Source: Entrophospora sp. SA101 (taxonomy: Eukaryota > Glomeromycota > Glomeromycetes > Entrophosporales > Entrophosporaceae). Taken from it: a stretch of DNA of 31,951 bases. A program made the translations under genes and the position numbers. The stretch spans positions 1 through 31,951 of the forward strand of contig CAUDNR010000419.1 in NCBI GenBank assembly GCA_958430865.1, written 5' to 3'. The notes under the pieces were generated by a model. That model was not told the origin of the DNA. It did no database searches and saw only the letters and a list, made by a program, of their open reading frames with translations. The number at the start of each line of letters is the position of its first letter. Within the stretch, counting starts at the first letter, position 1. Shown piece by piece: positions 1 through 10,459 of this stretch.

Positions 1-1611
1 TGAAGTAGATGTGTTGGAGACCCCGAATTGGTTTCGCTGCTTAATAAAAAAAATAAAAATAGTGTAATAAAATTTCATAATTTATTTAATTTTTAAATAA
101 AAAATTATTTATTGGAAGAGATGGTAGAATTTTCATTATAATTAAAGTTTAATTATGAGCTAGTATTAATAACATGTATATATTAATAGAAATGGTTAGC
201 AAAAGATTTTAAATTTGAGAGAAAATGGAAAATTGCAGCAGCTTTTCATATGGTTCGTTGGGTTATGGAATGGCATGAAACTGATGACAAATCTTCAATA
301 TGTGTTAAATGTGTTAAGGTATATGCCGATTTATGTCAAGATTTCAGTATATCTGGCATAATATGGAAATATCGTTAAAGAGTTTGTGCCCATATGTTAT
401 ATAAATAACGTAATGATTTTTTTTTAATAATCTTTTATGAAACTTGCTATTTTATTTTTTAGCCTCATAATTCCTCCCCAAATTCAGTAGAGTCTTTAAG
501 AAATAAAATTATCAACTTGTCATTAAATGATATCGTATGTACATTAGAAACACAAGATGGGCAATTTTATGATATCGAAAAGGCTTTCCCGGAGTTACCG
601 GCATACACACCACCTAAGCCTTCTCCTGATGATATTTATATTGACGAAATTCATTGTCATCGTATTATTCCTGTATCGAAAATTATGTATAGACGTCCTA
701 GGAAAGGCAAGCTCATCTAACAAATTATAATTGGTCATATTATCCATATTGTTTTATTTTTTAATGTTTATCAATCTTTAAATTTTGTATTAAAGAGAAA
801 CACAATGTCCGAAAAGGAGAATATAGTACTATTCGTGAATATCAAGATGAGGATCATTATTATAAAAAAATTAAAAATGAAAATTCTGATGAGGCTGAAT
901 TAATCGATGATGAGAGTTACTCTAATAAAAGTAAAACTTTTTTTTTACATAAAACCATTAGGTTAAAATTAGATGCTAATTATTTTCTTTATTGTTTTTG
1001 AATTATTTTTAGTTTTCTGGTCAGAATCACATCAGAACAATAAACAAATAAAAGATTTAACAAAGAATTTTTCAAAATTTGACACACCTAAATTACGTCG
1101 TAATTTTAACTTGACAGAATCAATAAAACGAGTGTCTAAAATTCGCCAAGACAATATCACTAAAAATCAAACTCAAAGAAGAATACATGATCAACATATA
1201 TCATCCCGAAGAATTGCAAATCCAATGGAATTGAGTCATATCAAGATTGAACAAGAACGTCAAGTACAAGCAGTATTATATGAACAGCGACATGCTGCAG
1301 CTGTTGCTTTTCAAGGACACGGAAGACCAATTTACATGAGATCACAAAATCCAATAATTGCACAAGGAAGAACATCATCTGTTGCTGTCGCAAATGCGAA
1401 TCATATTCAAGCTTTTGTAATGCAAAGGCAAGCACTAGCTCAGGCTCAACAGCAGCAGCAAAGACTTTCTCAACAACAAATGACGCCTAATATGACGCCT
1501 AATATGACGCCCAATATGGCACCTAATATGGTACCTGCTTCTCAAGCTCAATCTTTACAAGTTCAACAATATTACAATTCACAACTTCGAGGTCAACAAT
1601 TCCAATTTTAA
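1..1611 (+). CDS. Eaf1/Vid21-like HSA-domain protein (NuA4 subunit type), 5' partial
   Basis: Exons read as 190-318, 463-706, 796-930 and 1013-1611 (stop), all phase-compatible. An earlier exon probably lies within 1-63 but its donor is unclear. The 190-318 exon encodes an HSA-type segment (WLAKDFKFERKWKIA, then WVMEWH), which in Eaf1/Vid21 binds actin and actin-related proteins. The next exon has the Eaf1-like stretch PELPAYTPPKPSPDD followed by RIIPVSK. The last exon is Gln-rich with four to five NMTP/NMAP repeats. Family members scaffold the NuA4 histone acetyltransferase in the nucleus. The 707-795 intron must be GC-AG: the GCAAGC donor and acceptor at 795 keep the frame, while read-through stops at 718. 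I see no SANT/Myb domain between the HSA region and the Gln-rich tail, where fungal Eaf1 usually has one, so this may be a divergent paralogue. Confidence 0.65.
707..795 (+). other. GC-AG intron in the Eaf1-like gene
   Basis: The exon ends ...AGG AAA G and is followed by GCAAGC. Splicing to the AG at 794-795 restores an open frame (KEKHNVRKGEYS...) of 45 codons up to a normal GTAAAA donor at 931. No usable GT donor is seen near 706. Using the alternative AG at 796-797 gives an early stop. Confidence 0.6.
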
Positions 1612-2020
1612 ATAATATTATTTATATCACTAATATGAGACGTATCTTTAAATAATTATATAATTAAATTCAATTTTGTCAAATAAAATAAAAAATTTAA
1701 ATTTGTACTTATTATTCATGTTATCAGTACAAGAGAGACTTTATATATAAAAAACAAGTTTGTGATCAATGATAACATAGTTCTAGAGTGCCCAATTCAC
1801 GAAATAAAAAAACATCATTTATTTTTTATTCGTATTACATACATACATTAAAATGACGATGGTTTAAATTTCAAGGAGATGATTAAATATATGTAAATTT
1901 TACAATTTATAAGAATCCAATAAATTAATAAATTTACCCGGCCTATTAAAATTAGATAATAAAATTATTATTAAACGTTTTTTTTTAAAATTACAGACAC
2001 AATAATTTATACCTTCTTCC
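1612..2020. other. Intergenic between convergent genes
   Basis: This is AT-rich sequence between the stop of the Eaf1-like gene (+) and the stop of the RGG gene (-). It should hold both 3' UTRs. No further gene or repeat is apparent. Confidence 0.5.
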
Positions 2021-4108
2021 TCATGAATCTGATCCCCAATAATCATCTTGATGATTGGTTTCTGTACCCTCATCCCAATAATTTTCTTGTTGATTGGATT
2101 TTGTAATTTCGACATCACAAGATGCATCTACATTATCAGTGCACAAACATAAATATATAATTAATATCAGCACTTTTATATACATATATACACAAAGATA
2201 TTTACTTTTCATGCAATCTTCTTTATTTTCCAAATTATTGGAGTCCAATTCGTTATTCTCATTATTGTTTTCATTCCAAATATTACCAGTATTATCCGCA
2301 ATATGTTGTTCTTGCTGCTCAGCCCAACTATTGCCATCGCCGAACCTCTTATCCTCATTTAAATTGCTTGAAAATTCCTTTGATTGATCACTGTATCGTC
2401 TAGATCCACCACCGTCATCTCTTTTACTAGCACCTCGTTCACTTCTGCCACGCCCTCGCCCCCTTTTCCCGTCTCCGCGTGATGAATTTCTTGTGACATT
2501 TCCTTGTTCGTCATCATTATCATTGTGTTTTTGTCCTGCATCTTCCTTCCAGCCAGTTTCATTCTTTCCTCTATCCCATTCTCTATTGTGACTATTTTCT
2601 ATTTTTCTTTGTGCATTCCTTTCACGTTCCATGCTTTTATATATTATAAATATTATAAACACTTTTATGAAAAGACATTATCTTTTTTTATTTAACAAAA
2701 ATTAACACATACTAGGTTTCTTCTTGTAATTTTTTTTTTTGCAATTCGCGTCTCTTTCTTATTTCTTCTTCTTCTTGAAGTATCATCTTTTGTCTTTCAT
2801 AATCTTCTAAATCTCTTTTGTTTCTTTCATCTTCCTCTTTACGAAACCTTTCTTCCTCTTCTTCAACTAACTATGTTTTCATAATATATAAACATAGATA
2901 GATATATGTACTTATTTATTCAATAAAATTTTATTATAATATATAAATAAATAAATAATAATGAATAAATACTTTTCGTTTTTCAATTAATTTTTTATTT
3001 TGTAAACTCATTTTTTCCATTAAATCTTTTAATTGAGTCTCGTTCATTCTATCCATTCTCTGAATATATGAATATAAGGTTTGAAATAAAATAATTGATT
3101 GATTAACATCACCATCATAATAAAATAAATAAATTGGTCGTTATATATATATACGGTTTTCAATGACACTAACCCGAGAAACACCACCTGATTTTACTCG
3201 GTTCTCATTAACATATGGAGCTGATCCTCTTTTAGGTGCATGTATGCTCTCATATAAACTTCCGGGTTTTCTTTCCTTGGGACTTTGTTCAGGGCTGTAA
3301 TCTTCATTCTTGTTGTGGCGATTGTTTTTGTTGTTATTGTTATTATTATTATAATTGTTGTTATTACTATTATCATCATTATTATTATGATTATCATTAT
3401 GATCATCTATTTCAAAATTGAATTCAATTTATAAAATTAATTTTTTAAATACAATTCAATGTTTACATAATAATTTTTATATATATAAAATAGCCTACAA
3501 TTATATCTATAGCCACCACCACCATTCGAAAAATCTCTTTGCCCATATCCTCGATAATCTGATCCTCCGCTGGAATTACGCTCAAAGTTATCCCAATTTC
3601 TTTGTGGCGATTCTCTTCCTCTTCCACCACGTCCACCACCACCACGACCGCCACCACGACCACGACCGCCACCACGACCACGACCGCCACCACCACGACC
3701 ACCACCACGACCACGACCTCCTCTAGAAAACCTTCCTTTATTATTGTTATCTTGTACCTTTCCACCGTAAGTTGTTGAATTATCTTGAAAGCTCTCGATA
3801 GTTTCTTCCGGAGCCCACAAGTTATCTAAATTCTCAGTACTAGAGCCTCCTCCCCAATAATCATTATTCACATTTGTATTTTCTTCAATTGCTACATTTT
3901 CTCCCCATCCACTTCCTATTGTTGACGATACCTCTCCCCACCCATCCCCTGCTGGCAAAGATTCTTCTCCCCAGCCATTATTCTCACTCTGTTCTTGAAC
4001 TTTTATACCCTCTCCTTGGACTTCACAAACCTCCGAGGTTCCGCCAAAAGTGTCTTGGACAGTTTTTGAAATTGTCAATTCCTCTGTTAATTCCGACACT
4101 TCTGTCAT
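2021..4108 (-). CDS. RGG/GW-rich protein with central coiled coil (540 aa, six exons)
   Basis: Exons (minus): 4108-3499, 3406-3174, 3059-2973, 2870-2713, 2633-2206, 2127-2021. All junctions are GT-AG and phase-consistent, giving 540 aa. The N-terminal third has spaced W-G motifs (NGWGEE, DGWGEV, SGWGEN, DYWGGG), then a dense RGG/RGGG block (~residues 125-170) typical of RNA-binding proteins. Next come an Asn-rich linker, a charged helix with likely coiled coil (exons 3-4, K/E/R-rich), a second short RGRGRGR box, and a C-terminus repeating the W-G theme (ENYWDEG, DDYWGSDS). The coiled-coil start (MEKMSLQNKKLIEKRK) is loosely like CCDC9-type proteins, which is a weak suggestion. No catalytic domain is seen. 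A role in an RNA-protein complex is inference. The ATG at 4108 is the first in frame after an AT-rich leader. Confidence 0.75.
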
Positions 4109-4997
4109 TATTAATTCTAGTAGATTTATTATTCTTACCTAAATGTTAAACTAAAAAACGTTTATCATTTGTTGCAAATTGACTGTACTCACTTAAGCTA
4201 CCTGAACCAAAGATCGGGATTGCTGGTAAAAAAAATTTTCTTATGGTGAATGTTACACTGTATTCAAAAATATAGCAATAGGACAAATGAGGTGATGTTG
4301 GCATTAAAATTTACTACTGATTAGCAACATACTTATAAGGCTTCGTTTATATCTTCACCAAGGGTAGATTTAATAGATTTACAATATGTATATTTAAAGG
4401 TCTACACGTTTTACTATTGTATTCTTTCTTTAGCGCCAACCTTGCGCCAAGTATATATATCCGTGGGATTTATTGTTTAAATCGGTAATGTGATCAGTTC
4501 AGGCTGTTTTTTTAAAACAAAAACACGTTGAACCATGTCTTGTGTTTTAAACCCGGGAGTGAAATAACATGATGGTTTTTCACATAATAATAACCATTTG
4601 CATCCACAAGATTACGAATCTTGTAGATCCGGAGCATGCATTGACGGAGCTTATATCTTTGCGCTTATTATGAATAGAATGCACAGTAGCATATTGTAGA
4701 ACTGAACAAGAAAACACAATTAATAATAATATTATTAATAAGACAAAATTATTATTATTAATATTGATAATAACAGCAGTAATGTATTAAAGATTAAAGA
4801 TTAAAGATTAAATACGGAAAGAGAAAAATTACAAATGAAGCGAATAAAAGACAAGAAAAAAAGTGTCAAATGATGATGGCAAGAAGAAGGAAAGTTGATA
4901 TACTTCAAAAGATTAGTAAGGTGATAGACAAAATGATGGTTAATTAATTGATTAATTAAAAAAATGATTTTATAATATATATATCTCACAAAATATA
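4109..4997. other. Intergenic: promoter of the RGG gene and 3' flank of the NRK gene
   Basis: About 890 bases of AT-rich DNA without a convincing reading frame. It contains short TTA/TAA-rich runs (4720-4770) and three direct AAAGATT repeats near 4790-4810. The minus-strand promoter of the RGG gene should lie just right of 4108. A 62-codon frame at 4801-4989 lacks any recognisable features and is taken as chance. Confidence 0.4.
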
Positions 4998-6068
4998 TTA
5001 TTGTTTATTAAAAATACTTATTTTTATATAATCTATTATAATCATAACAGATTTATTAATATTATTTATTAAAGAATCTCTATGATTTGTTTCTAAAATA
5101 TTTAAATCTTCTATTCTAATTCCTTTTTCACCTGAATATAAATGTTTATGATATTTAACATGATTTGGCCAAACTATTTCATCAAAATAATTTGGTGGAT
5201 CAATCCAAAATCCTATAATAATAAATAATCAATATCAATAATATTAATTAACTATACCATGTAAATAAACGATCTTTCTTCTCACCTTCCAATGTAATGT
5301 ATTTAGACCTTGAATCTCTTCTTTCTTTCAAAATTTCATAATCTGCTTGAATAAAAAATTTCAAATCTATTTCTTTAAAAATTTCTTTTTCCCAATACAA
5401 CAAAAATCCATCAATTAAAATAAATTTCCAGTTATCAATATTATCATCTTTATCAACAGTATTATTATTAATAATTACATCTTCAATTTTTTTTGACAAT
5501 TCTTTTACTAAATTATTTGGTAATTCTTTGATAGTTTTTTCATATAATTCATCAGTTTTTGATTTACTGATATCATCATTAATATTGTTGTTGTTGCGTA
5601 AAATCTTTAAAGTCTTATGAAATGATAAAAAGTTTATTGCTTCAGGACAATCCCAATTTTGTAAATTTGTCTTAATATCTAATGGAATTTCCGAATCAGG
5701 CTTTAATATATTAATCATTACAATAATGTGCATAAATTGTGAGGATTAATTTTATTTATTTTAAATTAGCAAATAAATAATTTACCTTGAAAAAATCATC
5801 TTGGAAAAGTATAATTGGGTTTGGTAAGATTTTTTCAAGACATTTTACCAAAATCTTTTATTATAATTGTTATAGTTAATATTATAAATATTTGTATATA
5901 TTTGTATTATCATTATTACTTACAGTTTTTCCTGAACAAGATACTCCACTAAAAATAATATCGAGTGAATTGTTTTCAAATTAGTTTTTGATTTAAATAT
6001 ATGTAAGTATAGTTCAATCAACTTTACCTGACTCCTATAGTAATTATTTTTTTATTCTTTTCGGTCAT
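4998..6068 (-). CDS. NRK1: Nicotinamide riboside kinase (NRK1 family), complete
   Basis: Exons (minus): 6068-6028, 5948-5924, 5854-5786, 5700-5286, 5212-4998; all GT-AG and in phase, giving 254 aa. The enzyme family phosphorylates nicotinamide riboside (and nicotinic acid riboside) with ATP to give NMN/NaMN in cytosolic NAD+ salvage. The P-loop GVSCSGKT (residues 15-22) spans the tiny 25-nt second exon. The substrate-binding QDDFFK is at 40-45, NWDCPEA at about 60-66, the Walker-B-like ILIDGF at about 139-144, and the lid region LKERRDSR at about 169-176. The last exon carries FWIDPPNYFDEIVWP, a family hallmark. An Asn-rich insert (residues ~81-130) is longer than in animal enzymes. Length matches the family (about 200-250 aa). 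The short first ORF methionine in exon 4 is not the true start. Confidence 0.93.
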
Positions 6069-6463
6069 TTTTAAATTTAAACAAGAATTGCGAGACCAGA
6101 AACGTTTATTAATAAATTTGTTTAACGTGGAATCATTACACGTGATTGACAAAAAAAAATTGCGTTCCCAAATAGTATTGTGTTATGAACAACAAGTTTT
6201 GTAATCGAGGATGTGCAAGTGAGCAGGAGAGACCGTTCTGGGAATACAAAATTAACAGGGAGGGACACAAAAATTTAACTCACGCAATTTGTTATTGACC
6301 AATTAAAATCGTGAATTTGATAACGTAGAAATGAATGTGTTTGATTCATTTTGTCAACAATCACTTCACCAACAATTATTTCGTTAACGAATTTAAGAAG
6401 TTGGAAGCAACCACGCGACGAACCATCGAAACAGTCTAATAAATTAAATCGTACCACTCGAAA
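6069..6463. other. Upstream region of NRK, possibly divergent promoter
   Basis: About 395 bases between the NRK start codon (-) and a weak small ORF at 6464 (+). It is slightly more GC-rich than surrounding DNA. No defined motif is called. Confidence 0.35.
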
Positions 6464-6664
6464 ATGTATTTAAAGGGTTGGTTTTCGACTTGGTTGAAGA
6501 ATAACTCTCTTCCTAACTCTTCTCTTGACCATATCTCTCGACATAATCAAAATAACCCTAACATAACGAATGTCAATGAAATGATCGCAAGCGCGACCAA
6601 TTTAAGATACACGATCAAGAGGAAACATGAACGATGTATGAAAAAATCAAACAAATTTATTTAA
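6464..6664 (+). CDS. Hypothetical 66-aa ORF, doubtful
   Basis: An ATG-started frame (MYLKGWFSTW...) with ordinary residue composition: Trp near the N-terminus, Asn/Ser-rich centre, basic C-terminus RKHERCMKKSNK. It is divergent from NRK across a ~395-base gap and ends just before a tandem repeat. There is no recognised domain. It could be a small exon or chance; the absence of low-complexity bias is the only argument in favour. Confidence 0.22.
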   Translation: MYLKGWFSTWLKNNSLPNSSLDHISRHNQNNPNITNVNEMIASATNLRYTIKRKHERCMKKSNKFI

Positions 6665-6698
6665 CAAAACAAAATTTACAACTCAAAAAAATTTTTTT

Positions 6699-7058
6699 GC
6701 GACATAAACAATCGAAAAAAATGACCAATTCAAAAACTTTGCAACGGCACATTCATTCATCGACCAATTGTGATTTTTATTACGCGACGACCGTATTTAC
6801 TTAATCATACACTTTAGTACTAGCATAATTTTTGTTTGTTGGTATATATATAGATAGACTACTTTGTTTTGCGACATAAACAATTGAAAAAAATGACCAA
6901 TTCAAAAACTTTGCAACGGCACATTCATTCATTGACCAATTGTGATTTTTTATTACACGACGACCGTATTTACTTAAATCATACACTTTAGTACTAGCTT
7001 AATTTTTGTTTGTTGTATATATATAGATAGACTACTTTGTTTGCGACATAAACAAACA
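6699..7058. repeat. 172-bp direct tandem repeat, two full units plus partial third
   Basis: Units begin at 6699, 6871 and 7043 with GCGACATAAACAA. The spacing is exactly 172 bases each time. The first two units are nearly identical by eye, differing by a few substitutions and compensating single-base indels. The third stops after about 16 bases. Each unit contains GACCAATTGTGATTTTT and GCGACGACCGTATTTACTT-like segments and ends with TATATATAGATAGACTACTTTG. Confidence 0.9.
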
Positions 7059-7635
7059 ATTTAATTTTTTTTTATTATTATTTATACGTTATTATTAGTT
7101 ATTATTGCACTCATTCGGCTATTGATTTATTTTTGGAGTTAGTTGATCAAAGGGTTAAACCGCAGTAAACAAAAGAAAAGAAACCTCTCCAATAGATGGA
7201 CGTGGTAGATAAAAAAATAAAAAAATAAAATCAAAAAGGTAAGGAAAGATCAAAAAAAATTTTTTAACATCAGACAAACAAATAGTGAAAAATAATTAGA
7301 TTGTTAGTAATAATATGTGTAAATTATTAGTAATAATATGTATAAATTAATAATTAATAATTAATAATAAAATAAATAAAAATAATTGTATAATGTCAAT
7401 CATTTCAAGGAGTAAAAAAAAAAAAATTTTTTTAACTAAATCAAAGAAACGTCTCATTTTTTTCATCTCATGCTTCCCAAAAAATTGTGTTTAATAAAAA
7501 TTGATTTTTTTTATCATTTATCATCATCTCAATGCTCACTCGATCTATTCGATCGATCTGTTCGTTTGTTCGCTCATGTATAATGAGCACTCTTCTACAA
7601 CGTCTTGTTTCCCGTACCACTGTTTATTTACAAAT
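7059..7635. other. AT-rich non-coding stretch
   Basis: Homopolymer and TTAATAAT-rich sequence with two GTTAGTAATAATATGT-type short direct repeats near 7300-7345. Nothing coding is convincing. It may include the promoter for the possible exon at 7636. Confidence 0.3.
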
Positions 7636-7719
7636 ATGGGGCGAAAAAAAACAAATATAGGCAAACAAACAAAAAAAAAAAACAGTAGATCAAAACCAAA
7701 TTCATACAATCTATTCCAA
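7636..7719 (+). CDS. Possible orphan first exon (28 codons, then GTAAGG donor)
   Basis: An ATG opens a basic N-terminus (MGRKKTNIGKQTKKKNSR, then SKPNSYNLFQ) followed directly by a consensus-like donor GTAAGG at 7720. Lys-rich N-termini of this kind are common in nucleolar or RNA-binding proteins, but no family is assigned. Downstream there is only the inverted-repeat element stack, and I cannot find a continuing exon. It may be a real gene start severed by the rearrangement, or chance. Confidence 0.3.
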
Positions 7720-7926
7720 GTAAGGAAAAAAACAGTGTTACGGGATATGAGCAATCTTTTATAAGTGTTAATTATTTGTTTGCGTGAAGGAATAATTGAT
7801 AATCAGATGAATAATTTTTGTACTAGCAAATAGTTTTTAAAGTCAAAACTTGTTAGAATATTTATACATTGAATTTCATATTCTTTTCTAATTAGAATTT
7901 TGCATATTCAATCAGTTAGTGTTTTC

Positions 7927-8664
7927 CTGAATGTTCAGGGGTTTACCCCGATCGACCAATAGACATTATACCAACAGCTGTTATACCGACAGGACATTAT
8001 ACCAACAAGACATTATACTGACAAAACATTATACTGACAGGATGTTATATCAACAGGACATTATACTGACAAGTCATTTTCTAATATATTCTATCAATTT
8101 AGCATAATACAGTCAACCCCTCTAAGTGTGCCCTCTCTAAATGCACTCACTATGTAAACCCTCTCTAAATGCACGCCATGTCTCATTCACAAACTTTATA
8201 GTGAGCTTATAAAATTATCCCCTCTAAATGCACACCCTCTCTAAATGCACGTTCATGAGAAATAATAATATGTTCCCAAGGAGGGTGCACTTAGAGGGGT
8301 TGACTGTATTTCTTTGTTTTCCTACATAACCATATCAGTTCATTATCATTATCCATTAACATTAAGAAATGGCACATATAATATATATTAATATATCTGA
8401 TGATGTTAGCTGATTAGCCGGCTAAGCTGTCAAACCATTTATTAGCCAGCTAAGCTGTTCAAGTTTGTTAAACCATTTATTAGACAGCTAGGCTGTTTAA
8501 GTGGTTAAGCCATTTATTAGATGGCTAGATTGATTAATTGCACTATGAAATGACTTGTCAGTATAATGTCCTGTCAGTATAATGTCCTGTTGGTAAAATG
8601 TCCTGTTGGTATAACGGCTGTTGATATAATGTCTGTCAGTCAATTGGGTGGGACCCATGTTCAG
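7927..8664. mobile_element. Fold-back/TIR element with 16-bp iterated subterminal repeats
   Basis: The ends are inverted copies: CTGAA.TGTTCAG at 7927 and CATGTTCAG ending at 8664. Inside both ends are arrays of a ~16-bp unit (consensus GACATTATACTGACAG), about seven units at 7971-8076 and about five in reverse complement at 8550-8636. The interior has four ~37-bp direct repeats starting at 8413, 8441, 8479 and 8516 (ATTAGCCAGCTAAGCTGTT-like). There is no transposase, so it is non-autonomous. The target-site duplication is not clear to me. Confidence 0.7.
8110..8306. mobile_element. Pogo/Tigger-like MITE (197 bp) nested in the fold-back element
   Basis: It has perfect terminal inverted repeats CAGTCAACCCCTCTAAGTG / CACTTAGAGGGGTTGACTG flanked by TA on both sides (8108-8109 and 8307-8308), the TA target duplication expected of Tc1/mariner-pogo elements. 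The interior repeats CCCTCTCTAAATGCAC several times. It has no ORF and must be mobilised in trans. Its position inside the fold-back element shows it inserted later. Confidence 0.85.
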
Positions 8665-8682
8665 AATTACAGATAACATTAA

Positions 8683-9398
8683 TATAATAAGGGCACTGAC
8701 ATATATTAGCTAATATTTTAGGAGGTGGGGATAACAGAAAATCTTAGGTCACACAATCTCATAAATAACGTGATCATAATGGCTTCAGTGAAAGATCTGT
8801 ATTTTTATAATTTGAATGTAAGTGTTTCAATTTGGGAATGATCTACATGCAAACCAATTGTCATTTGCACAAAAAATTGCATTACACTTTTTGTCTACAG
8901 GATTAATTCTCACATTCTCATATATATAAATGCTATAATTAATCATTCTTTATCTGATATACATTTCCTTAAATATATTTTGTCAAAAAGAGGCCACTTT
9001 TGTTGTGATTGAGAAGAGAGAAATCATCAAGAATCCTTGAGTTTTGTTCTTTAGATTTTCCTTTAGCAAGATGCATTGTTTATAATTTTCAAATAAGTAA
9101 GAGTTATTACACTCAGAACCAAATAAGTTGTTTTGTCAAGAAATAGCCAATTTAAATCATACCCAGAAATTCAAAGAGATCATAATATATTATAAAGGAA
9201 AATTTATTTACTCCAATGTTGCTTTTAAAATGCTTGATTTATTAATAAAATTAATTCTTTTTTTCGCTTGTGCTTTGTTGATACCTAAAAAGGCAAATGA
9301 TTGTTATGCACGTGATCAAAATGTCTTACCTGGGGGTGGGGGAGTAAGTGCTACTATAAAAATGATATTAGCTAATATATGTCAGTGCCCTTATTATA
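8683..9398. mobile_element. ~715-bp TIR element, left copy, carrying a signal-peptide exon
   Basis: Left end TATAATAAGGGCACTGACAT, continuing into ATATTAGCTAATAT, is the inverted match of the right end ATATTAGCTAATATATGTCA, continuing to GTGCCCTTATTATA, an approximately 30-bp TIR. The interior encodes no transposase. Near its right end is the first exon of a small secreted-peptide gene (9230-9343) and a GTAAGT donor, so the right TIR lies inside that gene's intron. Its sister at 22036-22736 differs in the first ~480 bases but is almost identical in the last ~230. Confidence 0.75.
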
Positions 9399-9490
9399 CA
9401 AATATTTAATTCTATTTAACATGTAACTACCCCCCGTAATGATTTATATTCGTTTAGGTCGACTGTTCATCGTCCGTTCCTTCCAATTAG
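9230..9490 (+). CDS. Small secreted peptide precursor (48 aa, two exons), left copy
   Basis: Exon 1 is 9230-9343 (38 codons) and exon 2 is 9458-9490 (VDCSSSVPSN, stop). The junction uses GTAAGT and TTTAG and is phase 0. The N-terminus MLDLLIKLILFFACALLI is a typical signal peptide: Leu/Ile core ending in a small/polar stretch. The short mature part has two Cys (DCYARDQNVLPGGGG and VDCSSS) and a Gly run at the splice point. No known family is recognised. Secretion is predicted from the sequence; any role as effector or pheromone would be speculation. A short out-of-frame ATG lies upstream at 9215. Exon 1 sits inside the TIR element and exon 2 outside. Confidence 0.5.
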
Positions 9491-10459
9491 TCTGATTATT
9501 GATTTCAATATTCAGTTTAAGCTTCGCACTAATTTTCTTTAGGAACAATTTAAGCTGTTCACCTCTTTAATCAAATCATTTGTCATTTATAGCTTTAGGT
9601 CAAATGATTACACTATGAATTTACCTTGAACATTCCCCATAATATATTTTTTTTATCTTTTGAAAAAAAACATTCATCTACATGATCTTTTGCAAAATGT
9701 TATTCAACCTTACATTGAATTCAAATAACGTGATCCTCCAGTTAAGGAAAGGATTTAATAGAAATCGATCCTGATAAAATTCACACATTTGAATATATAA
9801 AATAATTAGAAGAATACTTTATCTTCATTAAGAATATTGTTAAATGTAAAAAACAATAAATTTATTTTCTTATTCATATTCATTATTTTTACTGTATTTA
9901 TTTATATCCAGAAAAAAAATATGACAATAATTATAAATTAATAAATCAATATCAACAAGTTTTCCTCTATCATATGTAACAATTACTTCATGATTTTAGT
10001 AAGATGAATGACAGACAGGTTAATAAACCATCACAGGTCAAAAAGTGACAAAATAGCTATACTCAAACTAAAAAATATTGAGACTGTAAAGTTTATGTCT
10101 ACGACCAAGAAACCGCAATATTCGGGATGTTGCAACCTAAGTTGCAATCAGTTGCAGGCATCAATTTTAGAGACGTGGTGTAGTTTTAAATGTTAGGCTT
10201 TAATAATCCGGGCGTACATTTTTCTGGTAACTTTATGATTATAATTTGAAGCTATTGATTATTTTTGGTAGGCTTGTAAAACAGTTAATACATATTAGCC
10301 AAGTTTTTCTTCATATATTTGTTTTATTAAAAAAAAAAAAAGGTTTATAAATAGAAAATAATGAATTAATACGCGTATATATATATTAATAGAAAAAATA
10401 AAGATCATTAACACCCAAGAAGTTACATATTAATTAAATCTAGCACAAAAAGAAATCCT
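9491..10459. other. Non-coding stretch inside the duplication (left copy)
   Basis: About 970 AT-rich bases between the small secreted-peptide gene and the membrane-protein gene, the latter on the minus strand. A 62-codon frame at 10008-10196 with a Cys-rich end (GCCNLSCNQ, WCSFKC) has no support beyond being open. The sequence is repeated at 22829-23797. Confidence 0.4.

Noticed and set aside
3194..3726. Long open frames on both strands rich in Ile, His/Asp or Val
   Set aside because: They are out-of-frame readings of the Asn-rich and RGG-coding exons of the minus-strand gene; the composition is an artefact of the repeats.
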